Shown here piece by piece: positions 15,665 through 24,266 of a stretch of 64,000 nucleotides of DNA; within the stretch, counting starts at the first letter, position 1; every line of letters starts with the position of its first letter. The stretch is taken from assembly GCA_029054245.1 (NCBI GenBank), contig JAIDFQ010000005.1, forward strand, positions 75,561 through 139,560. The letters are read 5' to 3'. Both the position numbers and the translations under genes were made by a program. The DNA is from Lachnospiraceae bacterium (GTDB lineage Bacteria > Bacillota > Clostridia > Lachnospirales > Lachnospiraceae). A model generated the notes under the pieces. The model was not told where the DNA came from. It saw only the letters and a program-made list of their open reading frames with translations, and did not search any database.

Positions 15665-17452
15665 ATGAAAAAACGTGTAGCAGATATTGTGAGAGATATA
15701 TTGATAAAAGAGGGGATTAGTGACTGTTTTACGTTGACAGGTGGCGGAGCGATGCACTTGAATGATGCATTTGGAAATTCAGAGGATATGCGTTGCACGT
15801 ACTTTTTACATGAGCAAGGGGCGGCTATTGCTGCGGAAGCATATGCCAGGGTGAACAATCAATTGCCAGTGGTATGTGTTACGACCGGACCGGGAGGAAC
15901 CAACACGTTAACAGGCGTATTATGTGCGTGGCAGGATAGCATCCCAATGCTGGTAATCTCGGGGCAGGTAAAAACCAGTTCAATGGTGGAAAGTACAGGT
16001 TTGGCGCTGAGGCAGTTTGGGGAGCAGGAGAGTAGAATTATCGAAACTGTAAGCGCAATGACAAAATTTGCTGTGACTGTGAAAGAAGCAGAAAAGATAA
16101 AATATTATTTAAAGAAAGCGATTCATTTGGCAAAGTCTGGGAGAAGGGGACCTTGTTGGATAGATATCCCGCTGGACGTACAGGGGAAATATATTGAGAC
16201 GGATGTTTTGGAAGATTATATTCCAGAGAAAGAAGAATGGCAGTTTGACGAAGATAGAGTATTGGAATTGCTAAGAAACGCAAAGCGTCCGGTTATACTG
16301 GCAGGATCGGCATTGAGGACTGCAGAAGCACTGGAGATATTCCATTCGCTTTGTAATAAGTGGAACATACCGGTAGTTGCTGCCAAAAGTTTAGCGGATA
16401 TTATGCCTAATGGAGATAAAAACTATTTCGGAAATTTTGGTATCAATGGTGGAAGGGCAGGGAATTTTATCGTTCAAAATGCTGATTGCTTGTTGGTGCT
16501 GGGGTGCAGGCTGGCATTTGGTCATATTGGTTTTAATTATGAACTGTTTTCTCCGAATTCGATAAAAATTGTAGTTGACGTTGACAATGAGGAATTAAAA
16601 AAGAAAACAGTAAAAATTGATTGTCCTGTCAATGTGGATGTTAAATTTTTCTTAGAATGGCTTGTAGAGAAAGAACTTTCATTTGATATGGATGCTTGGT
16701 GGTTACGATATTGCTGCGAACTAAGAGAAAAATTCCCTATCTATCAGGCAAAATTTGGCGATGCGAAGGGCGTTAATGCATACTATTTTGCTGCCATGCT
16801 AAAAAAATATATGGATGAAAATGCAATATGCATTATGGGCAATAATTGTTCATCTATGGCGATAAAGCAGTGTGGGGTTGAGAAAAAAACACAAAGAATG
16901 TGGGGGAATGTTAACTGTGGAACTATGGGTTATGATATTCCGGCTTCTATCGGAGCAGCCATTGCTGCTAAAAGGCAGGTCATTTGTTGCGCTGGTGACG
17001 GTAGTTTCCAGATGAATATACAAGAATTGCAGACAATAGTAAACTATGCTCTTCCAATAAAATTATTTGTTTTCAATAATGGAGGATATCGTCTTATTGT
17101 TCTTTCACAATCAAAAACTTTTGGCAGATTGTCAGGCTGTACAAAAGAGACAGGACTTGTCCTGCCGGATATACAAAAATTAGCATTTGCTTATGGGATT
17201 CCCTATTTTTCCTGTGATCAAAAAGATGGATTGGAAGAAGTCATAGAGAATGTTCTAAGTCAGGACGGATGTGCGATTTGCGAGATATATGAGGATGTGG
17301 AGCAGACAATTGAGCCAAAGCTTGGTAATGTCGTACAGGAAGACGGTTCTATTGTTTCACCTCCTATATCTGATTTGACTCCTCTGCTTGACAGAGAATT
17401 ATATCGCAAATATTCAGATTTTAAAGTATATACGGAGTTAATTGATGAGTAG
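15665..17452 (+). CDS. ThDP-dependent enzyme, acetolactate synthase-like
   Basis: A 595-residue thiamine diphosphate enzyme. N-terminal PYR domain with the cofactor-activating Glu in LHEQGAAIAAEAYA, central domain, and C-terminal PP domain with GDGSFQMNIQEL...FNNGGY (ThDP-binding GDG-NN motif). The nearest everyday relative is acetolactate synthase. Its place in a sugar operon suggests a two-carbon transfer to a keto-sugar, as done by YerE in yersiniose synthesis, with the overlapping SDR gene as reductase. That role is inference. An ALS paralog used in a different pathway is the alternative. Confidence 0.85.
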   Translation: MKKRVADIVRDILIKEGISDCFTLTGGGAMHLNDAFGNSEDMRCTYFLHEQGAAIAAEAYARVNNQLPVVCVTTGPGGTNTLTGVLCAWQDSIPMLVISGQVKTSSMVESTGLALRQFGEQESRIIETVSAMTKFAVTVKEAEKIKYYLKKAIHLAKSGRRGPCWIDIPLDVQGKYIETDVLEDYIPEKEEWQFDEDRVLELLRNAKRPVILAGSALRTAEALEIFHSLCNKWNIPVVAAKSLADIMPNGDKNYFGNFGINGGRAGNFIVQNADCLLVLGCRLAFGHIGFNYELFSPNSIKIVVDVDNEELKKKTVKIDCPVNVDVKFFLEWLVEKELSFDMDAWWLRYCCELREKFPIYQAKFGDAKGVNAYYFAAMLKKYMDENAICIMGNNCSSMAIKQCGVEKKTQRMWGNVNCGTMGYDIPASIGAAIAAKRQVICCAGDGSFQMNIQELQTIVNYALPIKLFVFNNGGYRLIVLSQSKTFGRLSGCTKETGLVLPDIQKLAFAYGIPYFSCDQKDGLEEVIENVLSQDGCAICEIYEDVEQTIEPKLGNVVQEDGSIVSPPISDLTPLLDRELYRKYSDFKVYTELIDE

Positions 17453-18374
17453 TGGGAAAGTAATCATAACTGGTGCAACCAGTTTTATAGGAAAGGCGTT
17501 GATTGAGAAGATCCTAAAGATGCAGCAATATGAGATTATTGCAGTTGTTGCGTCCGATTCGCCGCGTAAAGAGAATATCCTTAAGTCAGAGCGGATACAG
17601 GTAATTGAATCTGATTTAAAAGATATAGATCTGATAGGAAGAGATGTTGCGGATTCAGTGGCAGCGATTTATCATATTGGCTGGAGCAGCAGATTCAGTA
17701 ATCCCCGGTATAACATGGAAGGACAGATGCAAAATGTGGATTATCTGGAAAAGGTTATCAATCTTGGGAAAAGGCTTGGGTGCAAGAAGATTTTGGGAAT
17801 AGGATCCCAAGCGGAATGCGGACGTGTGTCAGAACCGATATCAGAATTAACCCCTGATCATCCAGAGACCGCCTATGCAGTTGCTAAATGCCATGCCTAT
17901 GAAAGGGGAATGGAGTTGTGCGGACAATATGGAATAGATTTTTATTGGCCGCGGCTTCTTAGTGCATATGGACCAGGGGATAAGATGCGTACGATGATTA
18001 TGTCATGCCTTGACGCGGCAGTACATAAGAAGAAAGCTGAATTTACTAAGTGCGGGCAGATATGGGATTACATATATGTGAGCGATGTGGCAGACGCTTT
18101 ACTTGGAATTGCCGACAAGGGCGTTCCAGGCATCAAATATACAATTGCATCAGGTCATGGAAGAAAACTTGCAGACTATATTTCTGATATTACCAAAATT
18201 GTGGATGCTCCTTTTCTTCTTGAGGGAATCGGGAAGAAAGAATATGCAGATGAGCAAGTCATGTATTTGGTGGGAGATATAAGCCGATTAAGTTTAGATA
18301 CAGGATTTCGCCCGATGGTTTCTTTTTCGGAGGGAATTCAGGCAACGCTTGAAGCTGATTTTATATCAAAATGA
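17445..18374 (+). CDS. NAD-dependent sugar epimerase/reductase (extended SDR)
   Basis: A 309-residue extended short-chain dehydrogenase. N-terminal GATSFIGKAL gives the GxxGxxG NAD(P) site, GIGSQAECG supplies the catalytic Ser region, and YAVAK supplies Tyr-Lys. Its ATG lies within the last codons of the ThDP gene (8-base overlap), implying the two act in one step, for example reducing a branched keto-sugar. It could equally be a 4-keto-sugar reductase of the RmlD/tyvelose-epimerase kind. Confidence 0.85.
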   Translation: MSSGKVIITGATSFIGKALIEKILKMQQYEIIAVVASDSPRKENILKSERIQVIESDLKDIDLIGRDVADSVAAIYHIGWSSRFSNPRYNMEGQMQNVDYLEKVINLGKRLGCKKILGIGSQAECGRVSEPISELTPDHPETAYAVAKCHAYERGMELCGQYGIDFYWPRLLSAYGPGDKMRTMIMSCLDAAVHKKKAEFTKCGQIWDYIYVSDVADALLGIADKGVPGIKYTIASGHGRKLADYISDITKIVDAPFLLEGIGKKEYADEQVMYLVGDISRLSLDTGFRPMVSFSEGIQATLEADFISK

Positions 18375-18392
18375 AACGAGAGGAAATAGGAT

Positions 18393-19550
18393 ATGGCAGA
18401 AATGAAATACGAAAGTTTTCAGCGATTATGTGACCAATTTAGTAAGGAAACATTGAGGCAGGAATTAAGAAAAGCATATCAACCATATATAGATCATAGT
18501 CAAAATGTATATATTTGGGGGACAGGCTTGCTTGGCAGGTTCGCATGTAAGCAGTTGCAGCAGTTAAAACTTTTCTGGGGGGGGGTAATAGCCTTTATTG
18601 ATAACAACAAAGTTATGACAGGAACATTGATTAATGATGTGCCTGTTATAAGTTCAGATATGGTGGAAACTGATGATGTAATCATTATCTGTTCTAAATC
18701 TTTTATAGATATAGAGAGCCAGATTAAAAAGGAATTACCTAATCCGAGTCTCTCCTATCACATTTTACCTCTATTGGATGATAGATTTAAAGAGTGGGGT
18801 ACGGCATTGTTGGATAGCTTAAATAAATTGGACATTTACAGAGAAGATTATAAAAAAATGTTTATTAAATGTGCAGATGATATTTCAAGAGAGATATTGG
18901 ATTGCATATTAAATTATCGTTTTACAATGAAATCTATTTGGATACAAAAAGCATATGACATAACAATTGAATGTGGAGATGGAAGGGAATATTTTGATTC
19001 TGGTGTTATGAAATTACACAAAGATGAAGTATTTGTTGATTGTGGGGGATATATAGGGGATACAGTTTTGGAATTTGTGAAAAATACAGATGATATATAT
19101 AAAAAAATTTATTTTTTTGAGCCCGGCATGGAGGTATATAGCAAGGCGAAGAGAAACTTGAAAAATGTGCATGATGTCCTTTTCACACAGGCAGGAGTTG
19201 GAGAAAAAGCAGGAGTTTTGCAATTTTCTGGTGAGGATGATTTTGGGCATATAGATGATAATGGAATGGAAACGATTAATATTGTTATGCTGGATGAGGT
19301 GGTAGAGGATCAGCCGACTTTTATCAAAATGGATATAGAAGGTGCGGAATTATCTGCACTAAAAGGTGCGTCAAAGCTGATAAAGAAACATAGACCCAAA
19401 TTGGCAATCTGTGTTTATCATAAACCTGAGGATTTATTTGAGATTTTAGAACTCATTGATTCTTTTGGGATTAACTATAAATACTATTTTAGACATTATA
19501 CAAATAGAGTTTCTGGAACAATTTTATATTGTATTCCGCAGAGTGAATAG
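18393..19550 (+). CDS. Rossmann module fused to an FkbM-family methyltransferase, with a G9 tract
   Basis: A 385-residue protein. A helical N-terminus precedes the recurrent module (VYIWGTGLLGRF, then VIAFIDNNK, ~38-130). The C-terminal half is an FkbM-type O-methyltransferase: EVFVDCGGYIGDT (212-224) and FIKMDIEGAELSALKG (310-325). A run of nine G at 18577-18585 codes W62-G-G-V; slippage by one base would truncate the protein right inside the module. The frame is intact here. It sits between the SDR and neuB genes, so it probably methylates the same glycan. Confidence 0.8.
   Translation: MAEMKYESFQRLCDQFSKETLRQELRKAYQPYIDHSQNVYIWGTGLLGRFACKQLQQLKLFWGGVIAFIDNNKVMTGTLINDVPVISSDMVETDDVIIICSKSFIDIESQIKKELPNPSLSYHILPLLDDRFKEWGTALLDSLNKLDIYREDYKKMFIKCADDISREILDCILNYRFTMKSIWIQKAYDITIECGDGREYFDSGVMKLHKDEVFVDCGGYIGDTVLEFVKNTDDIYKKIYFFEPGMEVYSKAKRNLKNVHDVLFTQAGVGEKAGVLQFSGEDDFGHIDDNGMETINIVMLDEVVEDQPTFIKMDIEGAELSALKGASKLIKKHRPKLAICVYHKPEDLFEILELIDSFGINYKYYFRHYTNRVSGTILYCIPQSE
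18577..18585 (+). repeat. G9 homopolymer inside a coding sequence
   Basis: Nine consecutive G in the FkbM-type gene. In an AT-rich operon such a tract is unexpected. It is of the kind that drives slipped-strand phase variation in glycan genes of other bacteria. Confidence 0.7.
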
Positions 19551-19557
19551 GTAGAGT

Positions 19558-20598
19558 ATGAAAATACATGATTTTTTTCAGAACAAGAAAAAGAATTATA
19601 TCATTGCCGAGATTTCTCAGAATCATGATGGTAGTCTGGGGCAGGCGCATGCTTTTATTGATGCGGTAGCAGGAACGGGTGCAGACGCAATTAAGTTCCA
19701 GACACATATTGCAGAGGAGGAGAGCACGCCTGACGAGCCTTTTCGGGTCAAATTCAGTTATTGCGATAAGACCAGATATGATTATTGGAAACGGATGGAA
19801 TTTACGCCTGAACAGTGGCAGGGACTGTATGATCATGCAGTGGAAAAAGGGCTGGATTTTCTGAGTTCTCCCTTTTCAGTAGCTGCTTTGGAAATGCTGG
19901 ATAAGATTGGTGTGCCAGCATGGAAATTTGGTTCCGGAGAGGTTTTTAATGATTTGCTGCTAAAGCGGGCGATAGGTACAGGAAAGCCGATTATACTTTC
20001 AACAGGTTTGAGTACACTGGAAGAGACTGACAAGCAGGTTAAAATGGTTTTGGAGGCGGGTAATCCTTTGCTTATAATGGAGTGTACGACAGCATACCCG
20101 TCAAGACCAGAAGAAATCCCAATTAAGATGATTGATCATTATCAAAAGCGTTATCATTGTCCGATTGGGATTTCTGATCATTCCGCTACGATTTATCCTT
20201 CTTTGGCGGCTGTCGCGCTTGGCGCCAGAGCGGTTGAAGTCCATGTAACTATGAGCAGAGAAATGTTTGGACCAGATGTAAAAGCTTCTGTGACTATACA
20301 AGAGTTGAAGCAAATTGTGGACGGTGTTGAATTTATTGGAAAAATGCTGGAAGTTCAGGAAGATAAAAGCCAGTTGCCGGATAACAAAAGCCAGTTAAGA
20401 ACGATATTTTCAAAAAGTATCTATGCAAAACGCGATTTGAGAGCGGGTGAAGCCTTAGACGATGATTCCGTGGGAATAAAAAAACCATTTTGTGTAGATG
20501 GCATAGCTGTTGAAGACTTTGATAAAGTACTAGGCAAGAGGATATTCATGGATATTGCCAAGGATACTGTGATTAAGTGGGAGAATATTGAGAAATGA
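19558..20598 (+). CDS. neuB: Nonulosonic acid synthase (NeuB/LegI-like)
   Basis: A 346-residue PEP-dependent synthase joining an N-acyl hexosamine (ManNAc or its 6-deoxy diamino analogue) to pyruvate. NeuB features: YIIAEISQNHDGSLGQA, IKFQTH, KFGSGE, ECTTAYPS, GISDHS, and a C-terminal SAF (antifreeze-like) domain at ~285-346 with SIYAKRDLRAGEAL. It overlaps neuC by four bases. A choice between sialic and legionaminic acid cannot be made; no PglF/LegB-type 4,6-dehydratase is clear in the window. Confidence 0.93.
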   Translation: MKIHDFFQNKKKNYIIAEISQNHDGSLGQAHAFIDAVAGTGADAIKFQTHIAEEESTPDEPFRVKFSYCDKTRYDYWKRMEFTPEQWQGLYDHAVEKGLDFLSSPFSVAALEMLDKIGVPAWKFGSGEVFNDLLLKRAIGTGKPIILSTGLSTLEETDKQVKMVLEAGNPLLIMECTTAYPSRPEEIPIKMIDHYQKRYHCPIGISDHSATIYPSLAAVALGARAVEVHVTMSREMFGPDVKASVTIQELKQIVDGVEFIGKMLEVQEDKSQLPDNKSQLRTIFSKSIYAKRDLRAGEALDDDSVGIKKPFCVDGIAVEDFDKVLGKRIFMDIAKDTVIKWENIEK

Positions 20599-21740
20599 GA
20601 AAAATATGTGTTGTAGTTGCAAGTAGAGCTAATTATGGACGGGTAAAGCCGGTGTTGACGGCTATTCAGAAGCATCCGGATCTGGAATTACAAATTGTTG
20701 TCGGAGCTTCTATGCTGCTTGACAGATATGGCAAAGCGGTGGATGTCCTGAGAAAAGATGGGTTTACTCCTTTAAAAGAGGTATATTATATGCTGGAAGG
20801 GGAGAACCTTGCAACGCAGGCAAAATCTACGGGAATGGGTATTATAGAACTCTCATCTGTGTTTCAGGAATTAGCGCCAGATGTTGTTATCACTGTTGCT
20901 GATAGATTCGAGACAATGGCAACTGCGATTGCTGCCAGTTATTTGAATATACCGTTGGCACATATCCAGGGAGGGGAGATAACTGGCAATATTGATGAAT
21001 CTGTGCGCCATGCGATTACAAAGTTGGCGCATTACCATTTCCCGGCTACTGAGGAGAGTGGTCAGAGAATTCGCAAGATGGGTGAGGAAGAGTGGAGAAT
21101 AAGGGTTACGGGATGTCCATCAATTGACACATTGTTATGTGATAAATTGGAATTGGAAGATTGTAGGGATTTTATAAAAAAAAGAGCCAATGTGACTATT
21201 GACTTGAGTAAACCATTTATATTGGTGACACAGCATCCGGTTACTTCGGAGTATATGGATGGAAGGAAACAAATTATGGAGACATTAAATGCGCTGAGAA
21301 AATTTCCAGTGCAGAAAATGGTTTTGTGGCCGAATATTGATGCCGGAAGTAATCTCGTTTCATTAGGAATCAGAAGTTTTAAGGATAGACATGAAAATGA
21401 AAATTTCTTTTATTTTAAAAATTTTCCGCCTGAAGTTTATAATTGCTTTTTAGAAAATGCAGTATGTCTTGTAGGGAATAGCAGCTCTTTTATCCGTGAA
21501 GCTTCTTTTCTTGGAACACCGTCAGTTATAATAGGAAACCGGCAGGAGGGACGCGAACATGGTAGAAATGTTATTTATGCTGATTATGACAGGGAGGATA
21601 TTGCCCAAAAGATTGAGTGCCAGCTCAACCATGGCAGATATGAATCGGAACATATTTTTGGAACTGGAAAGGCAGGATTTATGATTGCTGACTATCTTGC
21701 GGATGTCAAACTTGACATTAATAAACGTATGACATATTAG
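20595..21740 (+). CDS. neuC: UDP-N-acetylglucosamine 2-epimerase, hydrolysing (NeuC/LegG-like)
   Basis: A 381-residue GT-B-fold epimerase. It converts UDP-HexNAc to the free 2-epimer used by NeuB. Family motifs: ASRANYGRVKPVL at the start, VTVADRFETMATAIAAS, HIQGGEITGNIDESVRHAITK, and the C-terminal VGNSSSFIREASFLGTPSV. The four-base overlap with neuB shows a shared operon and function. It could take either UDP-GlcNAc or its 2,4-diamino-trideoxy derivative. Confidence 0.93.
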   Translation: MRKICVVVASRANYGRVKPVLTAIQKHPDLELQIVVGASMLLDRYGKAVDVLRKDGFTPLKEVYYMLEGENLATQAKSTGMGIIELSSVFQELAPDVVITVADRFETMATAIAASYLNIPLAHIQGGEITGNIDESVRHAITKLAHYHFPATEESGQRIRKMGEEEWRIRVTGCPSIDTLLCDKLELEDCRDFIKKRANVTIDLSKPFILVTQHPVTSEYMDGRKQIMETLNALRKFPVQKMVLWPNIDAGSNLVSLGIRSFKDRHENENFFYFKNFPPEVYNCFLENAVCLVGNSSSFIREASFLGTPSVIIGNRQEGREHGRNVIYADYDREDIAQKIECQLNHGRYESEHIFGTGKAGFMIADYLADVKLDINKRMTY

Positions 21741-21758
21741 GAAAGGTGAACTAATGTT

Positions 21759-22805
21759 ATGAAGACATTAATTGATTATTGGTTAGACAATGTTGATTAT
21801 AGCCGTGTTCAGAGGGAAATAGGCGAGAGGAAAGTTTATATTTGGGGTGCCTATGTTAATGGTAGGACTGTACTGCAGTGGATGGAAAATAGAGGAATCA
21901 CGGTAGCTGGTTTTATTGATGGTCATAAGGAAGGCGTTGCATATGCGGGGAAAAAGTTATTTCGTCCACAAGATGTTTTGGGAGAAAAGGATTGTTATAT
22001 TATAATAGCTGTAGTTGGAAAACGGGCAGAAATTGTAGATTACTTAAATAAGCATGGCTATAAAAATAATGCAGACTATTTATACATTTCAGAAGAAATT
22101 CCTGAGGTGACGATATGCGCCGTAAAAAAAGAATACAGAGATTGTAATGGCAATGAGATTTTGTATGAGGGTGAAGAAGCTTTACAGTGTCGAGTCTGCT
22201 TTAAAGGATATAATAATAAGCTTATAATCGGCGCAGGATTTGAAGCAAATAGTGAGTTTGAGATAACAATAGAGAATGGAGGAACAGTAGCGATTGGATG
22301 CTATTTCAGGACGGCGGGGAGAGTCAGTATAGAAGCGCTAGCTTCCGGCAGGATGAAGATTGGAAATAATTGCTATATAATGCGCGATTCCAGGCTGAGT
22401 GCAAAGGAAGGAAGTATTACTATTGGAAATTATGTGACGGCAGGAGAACGTTTTCTGGGAGTATGTTCAAAAAATGCGCCTATTACTATTGGAAATGACT
22501 GTATGTTTTCACATGATGTTACAATATTATCAACAAGTGGGCACAGTATTGTTGATCTTACTAATAAAGAGAATATATCAAATAAGAAAGAGAAATATGT
22601 GAAAATAGACAATCACGTGTGGCTGGGTAAAAATGTTATTATCTTATATAATTCTCATATTGAGGACGGAAGCATAGTCGGTGCAGGAAGTGTTGTGAAA
22701 GGAAGCTTTGGCAAGAACAGTGTAATTGCAGGTAATATTGCTAAAGTTGTAGGTAATAACTGTACGTGGGACAGACGTAGTGGAATAGAATTCGGAGATA
22801 TATAG
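21759..22805 (+). CDS. Rossmann module fused to a hexapeptide acyltransferase
   Basis: A 348-residue protein. The N-terminal ~110 residues contain the recurrent module (VYIWGAYVNGRT, VAGFIDGHK, YIIIAVVGK). Residues ~145-345 are a left-handed beta-helix of hexapeptide repeats (e.g. ITIGNDCMFSHDV, HVWLGKNVIIL, SIVGAGSVVKGSF) ending in GNIAKVVGNN, as in sugar O-acetyltransferases. The module-helix order resembles PglD. It probably acetylates a sugar of the glycan. It shares its C-terminal pattern with the protein at 50678. Confidence 0.82.
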   Translation: MKTLIDYWLDNVDYSRVQREIGERKVYIWGAYVNGRTVLQWMENRGITVAGFIDGHKEGVAYAGKKLFRPQDVLGEKDCYIIIAVVGKRAEIVDYLNKHGYKNNADYLYISEEIPEVTICAVKKEYRDCNGNEILYEGEEALQCRVCFKGYNNKLIIGAGFEANSEFEITIENGGTVAIGCYFRTAGRVSIEALASGRMKIGNNCYIMRDSRLSAKEGSITIGNYVTAGERFLGVCSKNAPITIGNDCMFSHDVTILSTSGHSIVDLTNKENISNKKEKYVKIDNHVWLGKNVIILYNSHIEDGSIVGAGSVVKGSFGKNSVIAGNIAKVVGNNCTWDRRSGIEFGDI

Positions 22806-22806
22806 T

Positions 22807-24264
22807 ATGTCTTTTAGATTGAAAAAAATAAAACCAATACTGATTTGTGGGAATAATATTCGTACATCAATACTGCTACCTAATTTGGAGAAACAGGGAT
22901 TTAGAAACGTAACAGTTACAAATAGTAGGTTGGAAGGCTTCAACGGGAATGTAAAGAATACGATCCTGTTTATTGCGTTTCAAAATGCATTACAACATGA
23001 TGATGTTGCAGAGAGTATGTATCAACAAGGGTTTAATGATATGTTATTTCTTCCGACACAAGGTTGTATCAATGATAAAAAAGCCGATTTAATGCGCAGG
23101 GTATATAATTCTTTATTGTATGGATGCATTGACGAAAATATATTAATTCCAAGCTATGATGAGGTGAAAAACAGGGCATTGCGTATTGAAAATGGCATAA
23201 TCAATAACGAGTTTGGAATGGTTACTTTCTGGGCTCGGTTGGAAAGTATATTTGTCAACAACGTATGTATAAGAAAAAATCAGTGTGGATTGCAATATTA
23301 TGGGGTTAATTTGATGCTTGTAGAGCATTATCGTAGTTTGTTTGAGCTAATGGAAGGAAAAGAAGAACGTCAAGAGCATCTAAAGGAGTATTTTGAGACA
23401 CAGTCATATTTGGATGCTGAAGGAAATATTATCAAAGAAAAAATGGTTGACAGGTATCAGCTTTTCTTAATGTATAAAAGAGAAATTAATAAAGGAATGG
23501 ATTTTTTTATCTCTTCGGCATCGATTGTTGAGGGAAATGAATATGGAGGTCTTCATATCAAAGAGGGGCTTCATAGGGCAGTTTTTCTTATGACCCAAAA
23601 TCTCGCTTATATACCTGTTATGATGTCTGAAAAGGAGTTTAATAAAAGATATTCCAACGGTGTATTAGAAAAAGTCCAGGAATTCTTTATGCGAAAGGGG
23701 ATAAAGAAAACAGTAACTCCTGTTGCACATCCGGCATTTTATAGTTTCCCAGCAGAGAAAGAGAATAGAGAACCTTCTGTGCTGATGGCAGTAATACGTT
23801 TTTTGGGAATAAGAGGGATAACGGGGAAAAGAATTCTTGATATGAGCGATTATAATTCCTATTTTGCAAGAAATGTTGGTAGGATGTCCTGTAAGAATGC
23901 GGCTGCAGAAATAGAGAGTTGGGAGAATGATGAGACAAGTCTGCAGCTGGCATGCTTATACAATGAATTACTGAATATAAGAAATGTTAATGTTTTGAGT
24001 GGTTTTGCGCCAGTGTATGAAAAAGAGTATGATATTGTTTTTGTTATGGGAAATCATGGAGAGATATTTCGAAATGATGAGTTTCTGAGGAAATTGGGAG
24101 AAAATACAAAGGAGATCTTGTTTTTTGAAACAGATATAAGCGATGTAGAGTTACAGAAGGAAATGATCATGACGGAAGCTGGTTTTGTAAAATATATTGC
24201 ACTTCATAGGTATTTTGATGGTTTGATGAAGCGGGAATTGGGCGTTTTTCTGAAAGAGGGATAA
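22807..24264 (+). CDS. Three-part protein: Rossmann module, ParB/Srx-like core, degenerate methyltransferase
   Basis: A 485-residue protein of a family I do not recognise. A degenerate N-terminal module (ILICGNNIRTSILL, 10-90) is followed by a central region with GLHRAVFLM...YIPVMMSEKEF, which recalls the GxHR loop of the ParB/sulfiredoxin fold. The C-terminal ~160 residues look like a class I methyltransferase fold with a worn SAM motif (RILDMSDYNSYFA). The next gene encodes a paralog with the same layout. Spacing to both neighbours is one to two bases. Its role is unknown; kinase- or transferase-like action on the glycan is speculative. Confidence 0.6.
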   Translation: MSFRLKKIKPILICGNNIRTSILLPNLEKQGFRNVTVTNSRLEGFNGNVKNTILFIAFQNALQHDDVAESMYQQGFNDMLFLPTQGCINDKKADLMRRVYNSLLYGCIDENILIPSYDEVKNRALRIENGIINNEFGMVTFWARLESIFVNNVCIRKNQCGLQYYGVNLMLVEHYRSLFELMEGKEERQEHLKEYFETQSYLDAEGNIIKEKMVDRYQLFLMYKREINKGMDFFISSASIVEGNEYGGLHIKEGLHRAVFLMTQNLAYIPVMMSEKEFNKRYSNGVLEKVQEFFMRKGIKKTVTPVAHPAFYSFPAEKENREPSVLMAVIRFLGIRGITGKRILDMSDYNSYFARNVGRMSCKNAAAEIESWENDETSLQLACLYNELLNIRNVNVLSGFAPVYEKEYDIVFVMGNHGEIFRNDEFLRKLGENTKEILFFETDISDVELQKEMIMTEAGFVKYIALHRYFDGLMKRELGVFLKEG

Positions 24265-24266
24265 CG

